Part shown: piece by piece, positions 21,513 to 30,201 of the stretch | How the letters are laid out: each line of letters begins with the position of its first letter | Numbering within the stretch: the stretch's first letter is position 1 | Assembly: GCA_030374805.1 (NCBI GenBank) | Contig: JARGSG010000026.1 | Coordinates: 186,001 to 250,000 of the forward strand | Direction of reading: 5' to 3' | Length of the DNA: 64,000 nt | Source of the DNA: Gracilaria gracilis | Taxonomy: Eukaryota > Rhodophyta > Florideophyceae > Gracilariales > Gracilariaceae | The notes under the pieces: generated by a model | What the model was told of the DNA's origin: nothing | Seen by the model: the letters and a program-made list of their open reading frames with translations, nothing else | The model's database searches: none | Made by a program: the position numbers and the translations under genes

Positions 21513-22198
21513 GTTTCGACGCAAGGATGACCAGAGCTTGTTCGCCCCAAAATAACAGGCCTGGTTTCGACTTGAAAAACAGTGAAAAAAAGACCAATTA
21601 ACGCAGGAGAGCTTTTTCCAGTGCCTTCGAGCTTCACAAATAATCCAAACAAGAGCACTTTGACGAACTAGCAAGCTCAACAAAAGAAACAAAACCGATA
21701 CAACTTTTGCTCTCAATGAAGAGCCCAGAACTGACCTGAAGATTTCTTGTGTGGCTGTTGCCTAACCTCTGACAGCGAGAATTACCAGCCGCGAGAATTT
21801 GAGGAGGGTTGTTCAAACCTTTTAGGTTTGCACAGGATGCTCTCTAGATACGTCGTGAGTGGAGTGCAATGGGGATGGAGACGGATGACCCACATATCAG
21901 GTGCAACTACGGACATATGTAGCAGTCAAGTTGTCCTACAGTAAGGGGGATATCCGGGCTACCAAAGTATCTTAATTGGGATACCGGTATAGCAACCTAA
22001 TCTGATTGGCCAACCTCTCTCGCGATGATCCGTTTGATCCCCACAATGATTACATGTGTCTACGGTTGCCGCAATTATTGCCGATTATGAGAATTGCTTT
22101 GTGGGCGCGGGAGCTATCGCGATAGAAAATGCATGAATGCGGGATCCCGAAGTTGCGGGTAAACGTCATCCGGTGAGAGAAGTACATCTGATCGAACG
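21513..22198. other. Divergent intergenic region
   Basis: About 690 bp between the divergent cyclin C gene and the lysine-rich unknown gene. No gene is recognised; promoters of both are expected here. Confidence 0.45.
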
Positions 22199-22996
22199 AT
22201 GGCAATAAAAGATTCACCAAGTCCCAAATTGGAACATGGTGCTGATGATAAAACACGTCCAGGAACACGGGAGCATTCTGGGAAGAGAAAGAAGAGGAAG
22301 AAAGAGTCCAAAGGTTCAGACGTTCCAAACGCCAAGAAAGAAAAACGGGACCAAGGCCATCCCTCGAAGGCCGAGCCTCTGGCTTTTGATTTTCGAGTAG
22401 CAGAGCCAGAAGCCAAGGATGCCATATTTCACGGGGCGGCGTCGCTAGAACTGCCTCCAACGAATGAAGTGCGAAGCATGTCACAAAAAGACCAGCACAA
22501 GTACATTCAAAGCGTCACTGAAACTTGCGAGAAATTGATCCAGCTTTTGGACGAAACAGTGTTGGCCTTTTCGAAGAATGAAGATGGCTTGGGCGTGGAA
22601 GAACAGCTAATGTCGGATATGGCGCGACTCAGGAACGTCCCTGTCGCGAGAAGATATGTTGAAATGACGCTCTGGAGAAGAATAAAACTGTTCGGTCGCG
22701 AGAGACTGGAGGTAGCTGAAGAATTGGGCTACGGAAGTGGAAAGAAGGAGACGAGCGATGGATTTCTTCTTCATCGTTCCGGTGAGGGAGACCCTAACTT
22801 TGTGTCGTACCGGGACGCATATCTCAAGACTGTGATTGAACGATATGAAGAAGATTTGGATAAGATTAGGGAAAACGAAAGCCTAGATGCGGAACAGGTG
22901 GACTTCTTGGTGCAATGTCTACAATCTGGAGCAGACCTTTTTGCAAACTTGAAATGCGTTGAAGACAGAGAAGTGAAAGGGAAACCGAGCAAATAA
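22199..22996 (+). CDS. Hypothetical lysine-rich nuclear-like protein
   Basis: The 265-residue product is not recognised. Residues 1-60 are highly charged with a strong basic cluster, GKRKKRKKESKGSD, followed by KKEKRD, which resembles a nuclear or nucleolar localisation signal. Residues 90-255 are predicted helical: a conserved-looking stretch NVPVARRYVEMTLWRRIKLFGRERLEVAEELGYG, then an acidic helix VIERYEEDLDKIRENESLDAEQVDFLVQCLQSG. Codon use and the continuous frame support a real gene. A 33-bp near-perfect palindrome begins seven bases after the stop codon. Confidence 0.65.
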   Translation: MAIKDSPSPKLEHGADDKTRPGTREHSGKRKKRKKESKGSDVPNAKKEKRDQGHPSKAEPLAFDFRVAEPEAKDAIFHGAASLELPPTNEVRSMSQKDQHKYIQSVTETCEKLIQLLDETVLAFSKNEDGLGVEEQLMSDMARLRNVPVARRYVEMTLWRRIKLFGRERLEVAEELGYGSGKKETSDGFLLHRSGEGDPNFVSYRDAYLKTVIERYEEDLDKIRENESLDAEQVDFLVQCLQSGADLFANLKCVEDREVKGKPSK

Positions 22997-23002
22997 AACC
23001 CT

Positions 23003-23069
23003 GTCGGATGGTCAATTAAGAGTTCAACTAGGGGATTCCCCTAGTTGAACTCTTAATTGACTATCCGAC
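23003..23069. repeat. Near-perfect palindrome, 33-bp arms
   Basis: Arm 23003-23035 and arm 23037-23069 are reverse complements with one mismatch in 33 and a one-base centre. It starts seven bases beyond the stop of the 22199-22996 gene, so it could form a strong hairpin at the 3' end of that transcript. Confidence 0.95.
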
Positions 23070-23557
23070 GTGGTCTCATATAGTGAACAAACCGGGTAAT
23101 ACTCAGTACAGATTAACTTCTAAAAAACGCCACAGAGCAGCCGTTGTGTTGACAGAGGATGTGCATTTGGTTTTGAGGAACGTCTTGCGTACTAAATGGC
23201 ACCTAGGGCTCGTTTGCATTTCGTCCCTTCCCTTGTTTTTATCTATCACTACCTGTATCTTCTCACTGTACATGCCGCAGATCCGCTGTGAAAAAGTGCG
23301 AGGCACGCAAGGCTTAACAATTTCCTGCATATCAATTTCAGCGAAAGCCAAGGAGCGTCGTCGGCTCCGATGAGGGTCGATCCCATTCTGTGAGCATATG
23401 ACACGGGAAGAAAGAAATCCCCAAGGATTTGGAAGGATTTTGTTTGAGAAGCATGTGCTTTCGATTCGCACGCAGACCATCGAAGCCGACTGCTACAAAT
23501 GGTGCTGGTTTGTGCCGTCAGCCGTTGATCGTGCGCGCAACATTTGGCCCAGCGTGA

Positions 23558-23650
23558 GTTTCTTGCCCCTTTCCTTTTTCTTTTCATACCGTGCACTCAC
23601 CCCTTGGGTGAGTGCACGGTATGAAAAGAAAAAGGAAAGGGGCAAGAAAC
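23558..23650. repeat. Perfect palindrome, 45-bp arms with 3-base spacer
   Basis: Bases 23558-23602 are exactly reverse-complementary to 23606-23650 with spacer CTT. The left arm contains a pyrimidine tract and the central TACCGTGCACTCACCC. Confidence 0.97.
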
Positions 23651-24041
23651 AAGGACTCTCAGAAGTTGTTCGGAGAAGCTCTGCTTCGTGAACGGGAAAG
23701 CATGATTGATCCTTCTTGCAGGCACCCACTAGTAAACACTACTACTGTAGCTAGAGATAGAACGAACGAAAGTGACTTTATTTAGCATACTAGACACTAG
23801 AGTAAAAACGCCATTGACAGCACAGATACGCAACGAATAATGAAAATATAAAATACGTAGATAATTGTTATATTCGTCTTCTGCAATTTATGTTAGGCTT
23901 CGTCTTTTTAGCTCTGGCGAAGCTGGCAATGTTGCTCATCAATGGCACGTCCACCCCAATATCTACGAAGGTAGTCAAGTCTTGACGTTCTTTCCCCAAC
24001 GTGATATACAAGTCTGCTTTCCAGGATCAGACGCGTTCCAT

Positions 24042-24774
24042 ATGGCTCGCAACGGTGTATGGGAACTACGAGAAGTATTACTTCGCTATTGTGCAAATAG
24101 CGGAAGCAGCCGCGGAGTCAGGGAGTTTGTTGAACATGGGTTGGTAAATTTCGCTACCAAGAACCCCCAGATTCAGTTCCGAACACAGATTAGGGGAGGA
24201 CATCCTTGCGTTTTCGGGAAATATAGTACGTACTGATCTGTCTTTCTCTCTCTGGCTTTCTGAGCACACAAGCCTAATCGAATCTTCAAGCACTCTCGTG
24301 TGGTAAAGTCTGGGCGAATGTGTGAGATGACGGACTTTAAAGGTTGAGCTGAAACTAACTCTTAGTGCTAATCGATCCTGTATCCGAAAAACAGTTACTG
24401 GCTACGATAGACAGAGATCATTGAAGAACCTGTCAGCTGAAGAAGTTGGAGAAGTTCTTCAACTAGTACGGGACACATTAGGACGCCGGGTCCCTACTCA
24501 TAATGAAGTTGGTATTGGTGTTGTTGAAAAACAAGTGGTTAGCGTACAGGGTGTATGGCGGAATCAAGCCAACATGAACCTCCCTGAAACAGCTGACACT
24601 CTCGACCTGAGGGAAAAGCGACGTCAGAAGTACTCTATCGAGAGTTTAATTGACAAGTACGGAATGACCGGGGTAGTAAAGATGACACAAGACTTGTTAG
24701 AAAACCGGGAGCAAATGAGGTTGGCCGCATTGGAAGCGATGCCAAAGAAAGAGCGGGTAATGCCAACGGAGTAA
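24042..24774 (+). CDS. MRPL43: Mitochondrial large-subunit ribosomal protein mL43 (MRPL43/MRPL51 family), two exons
   Basis: Exons 24042-24229 and 24366-24774 join across a 136-bp intron in phase 2 (donor GTACTG, acceptor CTTAG), giving 198 residues. The first exon has the thioredoxin-like L51/S25/CI-B8 domain: GVWELREVLLRYCANSGSSRGVREFVE, then NFATKNPQIQFRTQIRGGHPCVFGKY. The human protein has the same G-SSRGAREFVE---DFA--NP pattern. The second exon continues with a helix (LSAEEVGEVLQLVRDT) and the VQGVWRNQA motif that matches QGQWHPF downstream in MRPL43. It should be a component of the mitochondrial ribosome. Another donor four bases upstream is possible but does not keep the frame with the acceptor used. 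Upstream in-frame codons exist back to 23865 but lack the family's sequence. Confidence 0.85.
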
Positions 24775-25859
24775 AGATTTGACCTTTACAGATTGTGTGC
24801 TACACTAAGAGATTGTGTGCTACCGATAGATCTCTACCGCCGAGGACGCTCTCTGCTCATCGGATTCGATAATCTATAGCGCTTTACTAGAAGTAGACTA
24901 CCCCTCATCTGTTCTACGACTTGAAAGATCGAACGTAACAGTTTGCCAGAAGCCATAAGCTGACAGTCTGCAAACAGCAACACATCTCAGAGTAATTTCA
25001 TGACATCAGGCATCAGCTATATGCTTGTTATTATGATATTGATCATCATCGACGTGTGCTGAAAGGGGATTTGTCACGAAATCGAGCTATGAAGGGCAAT
25101 CACAGCACGTCCTGGACCGCCACGGTTGGCGGGTTCATTCGGTATCGAAGGCCCATGTAGTACGAATCTAACTGAAGAAACATAACCAAAGATACGCCAG
25201 ATGGCTTCTAACGCATGATGACATGGTCAACTTAGTTTTCCAGAGGGATCACATGAGTGATTTGGTTGATTTGATTAGACAGCAGCGGGTATACAATCCG
25301 TTGCGATCTGACGAGAACAAGTGAATCTCGGTACGGCTCCGATCATCATAATTCGTACCGTCGAGTCACATGACGATCTCTACGACACCAGCAACATGCA
25401 GGGGTCGCTGGGTTGCGTTCGGAATGAGTGCTTCTCACTTCACCCTTGATGATCCAACCTTCGAAAGTGGGACATTCGGATCGCAGACCATTGAACGACT
25501 TTGGAACCCAGAAATCCTCGGTCAACAGCAAACTGTTCAGTTTGGCGCAAAAAAGTACAATACGTATTACACGTACAAGGGTACACCGTAGCCTTCGGTG
25601 TACGTGTAATACTGTTTTCAACAGCAACTGCAACCGAGATTCTCGTTGAGCAGAGAGAGCGGCCTCGTATAGAATTTATGTCATGATGCATATGACTGCA
25701 CCATCATCATCGCCCTTCAGGTTGAAACCAACTACGGGTATATGTGCACTTCTCTGTCTGTTTCGAGGATGAAGGGAGGTCTGTCAAATACTATTCTATA
25801 GCCCGTTTCTGAGGCGCAGGCTATCCTTCGGTTGGAAAGCAACGGAGTTGTTTATCACA
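24775..25859. other. Intergenic region
   Basis: About 1.1 kb without a recognisable gene. A 14-base direct repeat AGATTGTGTGCTAC occurs twice near 24790-24823. An imperfect hairpin lies at 25564-25612 (listed separately). Confidence 0.45.
25564..25612. repeat. Imperfect inverted repeat
   Basis: GTATTACACGTAC at 25564-25576 pairs with GTACGTGTAATAC at 25600-25612. An inner ACACCG/CGGTGT-type pairing is offset by an 8-base insertion in the left arm. Confidence 0.75.
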
Positions 25860-26717
25860 ATGAGTTCTGCCATTTACCTCGGTTCAACAGCGCACGCTCG
25901 GCGACGTCCAACTCCAAATCGCTTTACTTACGGGGTGTACATGATATATATCGACCTGCAAGAAGCAGAATCAGGTGCCCTAAATTCTTGGCCTTTTTTT
26001 TCCACCGACACTCCATTTAGTCTTCTCTCCTTGCTTGCAAGAGATCACATGATAAATGAAAGACCTGGGAAGCTCTATGGAACTGTTTGTGACCTAGTTG
26101 AGCGCGAGACCGGTAAACGCCCATCAGGACCTATTCGACTTCTGACAAATCCACGAGTTTTGGGGATTGAGTTCAACCCCGTATCCTTTTACTACGTTTT
26201 TGAACCAGACGGCACAACGCTGCAATGCATAGTTGCGGAAGTCGGTAACTTTCCATGGTTCGAGCAACACAACTATGTGATAACGAAGACGCCAGCTTCA
26301 TCATTCAATCCAAGCACAAAGGTATTTCATGTTTCGCCGTTCATGGACATGAACGACATAGCTTATGACTGGGTGTTTAGTCCACCTGCAGAGAACATTA
26401 GTGTTCGTATAGCGGTCTCGAAACAACGTCAGCACTTTTTCACTGCTTCGCTCGATGCACGAAGAATTGAATGGTCTGTTTTTAACATGCTGCGAATGCA
26501 GTTGCGGTATCCTCTACATTCGATGCGGGTGATGACGGGAATTCTCTATGAGGCAGCAAAACTTTTTCGAAATGGATTTCAGTTCCATCCTCATCCAGAT
26601 GGTACTCAAACAAGTCTTTCTAGAGCTGTTGAAATGGCTGTTGGTGCAATTAATGGCTTGCGGTATGCTTTGCAGTACCGTTTGAGGGGTTTTGGAACTC
26701 TTCAAGATAGACCATGA
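25860..26717 (+). CDS. DUF1365 family protein
   Basis: A single exon from the ATG at 25860 gives 285 residues. The N-terminus S-AIYLGSTAHARRRPTPNRFTYGVYMIYIDLQE follows the DUF1365 start (S-LY-G-V-H-R--P--H-F-Y----YLDLDE). The middle carries RLLTNPRVLGIEFNPVSFYYVFEPDG and VAEVGNFPWFEQHNYVI, matching the family's L-T-PR-LGY-FNPVSFY-C and EV-NT-GE-H-Y. Later KVFHVSPFMDMNDIAYDWVFSPP completes the core. DUF1365 proteins occur in bacteria and some eukaryotes, often next to cyclopropane-fatty-acid or oxidoreductase genes; their biochemical role is not established. There is no obvious transit peptide or membrane anchor. Confidence 0.88.
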   Translation: MSSAIYLGSTAHARRRPTPNRFTYGVYMIYIDLQEAESGALNSWPFFSTDTPFSLLSLLARDHMINERPGKLYGTVCDLVERETGKRPSGPIRLLTNPRVLGIEFNPVSFYYVFEPDGTTLQCIVAEVGNFPWFEQHNYVITKTPASSFNPSTKVFHVSPFMDMNDIAYDWVFSPPAENISVRIAVSKQRQHFFTASLDARRIEWSVFNMLRMQLRYPLHSMRVMTGILYEAAKLFRNGFQFHPHPDGTQTSLSRAVEMAVGAINGLRYALQYRLRGFGTLQDRP

Positions 26718-27227
26718 AATAGCGCGGTTGTGGTCGGAAACGATGATGTATAAGAAACTGTCTTCTTGAACGCAGATCTCCCTGGGATCTTTGCCTAGGA
26801 ACCCTTGCCAGGGTTGCGGTCGGCATCAAATCCTCTTTCTTTATCTCTAAGAAATATGCCTCGAAAAGGAAGTAAACGTTGTAATCGTTGAACTACTTCG
26901 TAACTTCCATGTTTCTGGGTTGAGTCCTTATCGAATGTAAAGAAAGTCTACATCTGGTAATTCCAGACACGGGGGAGGTTATGTCAAACGTGTTAAAAGG
27001 CTACTGTCAAAACCAGAAGATATGTATGGAGACCAGCTATCTCAGCGAAAGAAAAAATTACATGTGCTGTGTCGCAATCCAAATGGATCCATGGCATTGG
27101 TCTCAATTCATGCTCTCAGGGAGGCTGGAAACATGTTGTCGAGGCCGCACTCTTTGGACAAAGTCTAGTAGCTGGATCCAACTATCTTCGTATGTTCGTA
27201 CCTTGACGAGAACGTATCTGCTCACAT
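26718..27227. other. Convergent intergenic region
   Basis: About 510 bp between the 3' ends of the DUF1365 and SP-RING-like genes. Nothing recognisable is seen. Confidence 0.45.
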
Positions 27228-29009
27228 TCAGTTCTGCATTGCTCCTGGACCTGTCCTTGTTTTGGACGTCTTCGCTCCCATCTCTTTCTTTTGTGGATGC
27301 CTTTCGCATAATTTGGTGACATGTAGAGACTCCTCAAACTTCTCCACTTTCACCGCTTTTGTCTTGCTAGAGTTGAAATAGTAGCCCATGGCCCCTTTTC
27401 TGAACTTCTCTTTGAAAATAGAAGACAAATATGATGCTACGTCCCCATTCCATTCAACAGAATCCCATGTCAGCAACAGTTCCGCGAGAACCCGGAGCCT
27501 TGGGCTTTCGTAGTTTACCAAACATCCTACCGTGTGGCTCCCGGACCTAGACAGTGGCTTTTTCGCTTGGCTGTCATCCAACAAGCAATCACCGCCCGGA
27601 ATCAATTGTGCGGCACTAATTAGGATTCGAATGATAATACCAGGGCTGCTTTGCTGAAATAACTCCTTGTGTGCGTTGAGAAATACTTGTCCAAGTGCCA
27701 TGTCGAGGTAATGCATCGCTGTAGGGTGTGCCCTTCGACCGTAGTTTCTTGACAATGCCATCTCGTAAAGCGGCCAGGGCCTTATGTCGTCTGAAGTGAA
27801 AACTACTTCTACTCCGAAGCAGTTACACGCCCAGGTCGCTTTCTCCATTATACTGCTTGCGTTTGAAGAAACCACTACGTCCTTGTCTCGGTACACTGTG
27901 TTCTCCACAGCTGCCCATGTATCTGGGAACATCTCGAACAGCATTCCCCTGAACTGAAAACCTGACCAATCGTGATCAGATCTCAAAGTCCATTCTACCT
28001 CCTCTGTGAATCGCACCAGGGGTCTTTTCGACTTCGTGTTCGGAGAAACACAACACATGGGGCATTTCCCTCTCTCCATTGCAACATCACCGCAAGCCTT
28101 GCGAATGGCCTCAAAGAACATGGTAATGGTGAAGGGACAACTCTGATGTTTGAGGCAAAGACAGCGCGCCATTGTCGAACAGTCAGGTTCATCTCTCCGC
28201 TTCTCTAAAACAGACATCAGAATGTCAATATTATCACGCCCAAGTGTACATGCAGGTGGACCCCCACTGATGTGGCTACGCCTTTTCGATTTCAGTGTAG
28301 CCCGAGTCACGCTGTCGACCACCGTTATCTGTTTAATACTTCTGTATTTAGCAAAGAGTTCGTTGATGTATGAATCAATGGAAGATGTGAGCGTCTCCTC
28401 TCTAAGGTGTGTCAAGGAACCTTCAGAACGATAAAGGGTCACCTTCTTTCGGCTACCCCCTTGGTCGAGAACTATCAAAAGTCTCTCAGGAGCGGACGCT
28501 CTTGACGTTTCCTTAGAGATAGTGAACCGTGTGTCCAAACCATTGGTCTTAACAAACCGTTCGCCGATCACCTGCGTAACTTGCTCACGACTAAGAGTAA
28601 CGCCGTTAATCCATATGTCCAGACGCCCTCCAAGTTCCACGCCTAGGATTATTGCTCTCACTATCTTCTCAGCTGAACCATCAAGCTCTGACTGGATCAC
28701 TATTCTGTGTATCATATTTTGCAGATCGATGACGGTGACATTGAACAACACAGCATCCATTGTTCTCCCTAAGGCTTCCGAGAAAATAATGGTGCTCCCG
28801 TCCGCTTGAGTGACTCGAAGAGAGTACACTCCGGCCTCTCTCGCCTGCCTGAAGTTACGCTTCACGGCAGCCTGCACTGGGAGCCTTATCGGTTTGCCGT
28901 GTCCCCAGAGTCTAATATCACTGTTCAATAGAAAATACAGCTCCAGGGCAGGGTTAGTACATGGAAATCTCTTCATGATGTCACATACGCGAGCTACCTT
29001 CTGTTCCAT
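27228..29009 (-). CDS. SP-RING/MIZ-like zinc-finger protein (possible SUMO E3 ligase)
   Basis: The single-exon product has 593 residues. Residues ~275-325 contain CLCLKHQSCPFTITMFFEA---------KCPMCC. The C-x2-H-x2-C-P-F block followed by a helix and C-P-x-C is the pattern of the SP-RING of PIAS/Siz SUMO ligases (C-x-H--CFD---------CP-C). The N-terminal half (about 20-200) could correspond to a PINIT-like beta-rich region, with DIWINGVTLSREQVTQVIG resembling the LWINGK strand often found there. The C-terminal ~270 residues are not recognised and end in a basic tail. No SAP domain is seen at the N-terminus. The assignment as a PIAS/Siz relative is moderate; it could also be another RING-like protein. 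Confidence 0.6.
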   Translation of the reverse strand: MEQKVARVCDIMKRFPCTNPALELYFLLNSDIRLWGHGKPIRLPVQAAVKRNFRQAREAGVYSLRVTQADGSTIIFSEALGRTMDAVLFNVTVIDLQNMIHRIVIQSELDGSAEKIVRAIILGVELGGRLDIWINGVTLSREQVTQVIGERFVKTNGLDTRFTISKETSRASAPERLLIVLDQGGSRKKVTLYRSEGSLTHLREETLTSSIDSYINELFAKYRSIKQITVVDSVTRATLKSKRRSHISGGPPACTLGRDNIDILMSVLEKRRDEPDCSTMARCLCLKHQSCPFTITMFFEAIRKACGDVAMERGKCPMCCVSPNTKSKRPLVRFTEEVEWTLRSDHDWSGFQFRGMLFEMFPDTWAAVENTVYRDKDVVVSSNASSIMEKATWACNCFGVEVVFTSDDIRPWPLYEMALSRNYGRRAHPTAMHYLDMALGQVFLNAHKELFQQSSPGIIIRILISAAQLIPGGDCLLDDSQAKKPLSRSGSHTVGCLVNYESPRLRVLAELLLTWDSVEWNGDVASYLSSIFKEKFRKGAMGYYFNSSKTKAVKVEKFEESLHVTKLCERHPQKKEMGAKTSKTRTGPGAMQN

Positions 29010-30201
29010 TTCTCTTTGCTACAGAGTGGCGCCCAAAATTACATGAACTCTGAGGGCGGTGATGGTGTACCTTGATATCACTTTGAATATCGTGATGAAC
29101 TAATTGTAGGCGAAGTGATATTAATTTCGCTCGAGGAAGCAGATGCAGAACATGTATCTACCGCTGGTTGATTGTTGTTGGTGATGGCCTTTCGGAAAAA
29201 ACAAAAGCATGTGTCCGGACAGGAACGGCTCACCCCGAGGGTACGAATTCAAAGACATACAGGGATCTTCAACAAATTCACGCATTGTATCGGTCTCAAA
29301 CAAGCAACCCAAAAATCAATCTCTGAAACTGATTATCATTCACTTCGATCTCCTTTCACAGAAACCCTTAAGAGATAACAAGAAAGGAACACGGGAACGC
29401 GAAAAAAACCAAATTGTTAGAGAGCCAATTCCAGGATTTGGCTTTTCTTCTTCCCCTGATACCAAGGGTAGGCAGAGAGCAGCTCGTAAGGGAGGGCTGA
29501 GGGTTCATCACGATAAAAGAAGGTAGAGTAGCAAGAGTAGATACGCGCGCTCGTGGATGCCCAGACGCGGTCTAGAGAGATATGCGAAACGTACCGATAC
29601 GTTACGATGGTACGTTTCGCATGCAGATAGCACTATCCCGACTCCTCACGCCTGGCCATGGACATGTGGAATCCTGACTTGACTCGGGTCTTTTTTACCT
29701 TTTTAACGTCACGCCATAAATACAGTAGATATCTACCAATAGCAAAACCCTTTTTTCTTGGCCAATTTCAAGCCTACAATGGTTTTATCGCACGGGCACA
29801 CTGTGCCAGGAACAGCAGTTGTTTGCTCCCCCACACACAGATCAATCTCGCTCCCAGAAACGTGATCTCTTTGGAAACGGTTGCCATTCCTCTTAAATCT
29901 TCTTCCCGCTGTGTATACATATACGTGAACTCTGACCTACTTGGGTCTTGTGGGACACCTTAAGCTTTTTCGAGCCTTTCGCTTTCTCCCTGGAGCTATT
30001 CTGAAGTTGGAAAAGTGCCCCTCGGGCACAGGATCTATCCTTATTAGGGAGAGATACATATCGCTCCGTCCACCCTATCTTTATTTGGAACGCATTCTTT
30101 TCCTGGAACACCGTAGTAGCTGGGCTTATCGTTGAAAAGAACTCTACTTTTTCTTAGTTGAAACGGCAACACTTTTAACTGCGACGCCATCAAGTGCATT
30201 G
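29010..30201. other. Divergent intergenic region
   Basis: About 1.2 kb between the divergent SP-RING-like and AspRS genes. It holds a short inverted repeat at 29582-29622 (listed separately) but no supported gene. Confidence 0.45.
29582..29622. repeat. Inverted repeat, 14-bp arms
   Basis: ATGCGAAACGTACC at 29582-29595 pairs exactly with GGTACGTTTCGCAT at 29609-29622 across a 13-base spacer. Confidence 0.9.

Larger units (their letters stand above)
22997..24041. other. Intergenic region carrying two long palindromes
   Basis: About 1 kb that contains no recognisable gene but holds the two hairpins listed separately (23003-23069 and 23558-23650). Confidence 0.5.

Noticed and set aside
23398-23691. 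Short protein spanning the 45-bp palindrome
   Set aside because: Much of its sequence is just the mirrored arms; both strands give equivalent frames, as expected from a palindrome rather than a gene.
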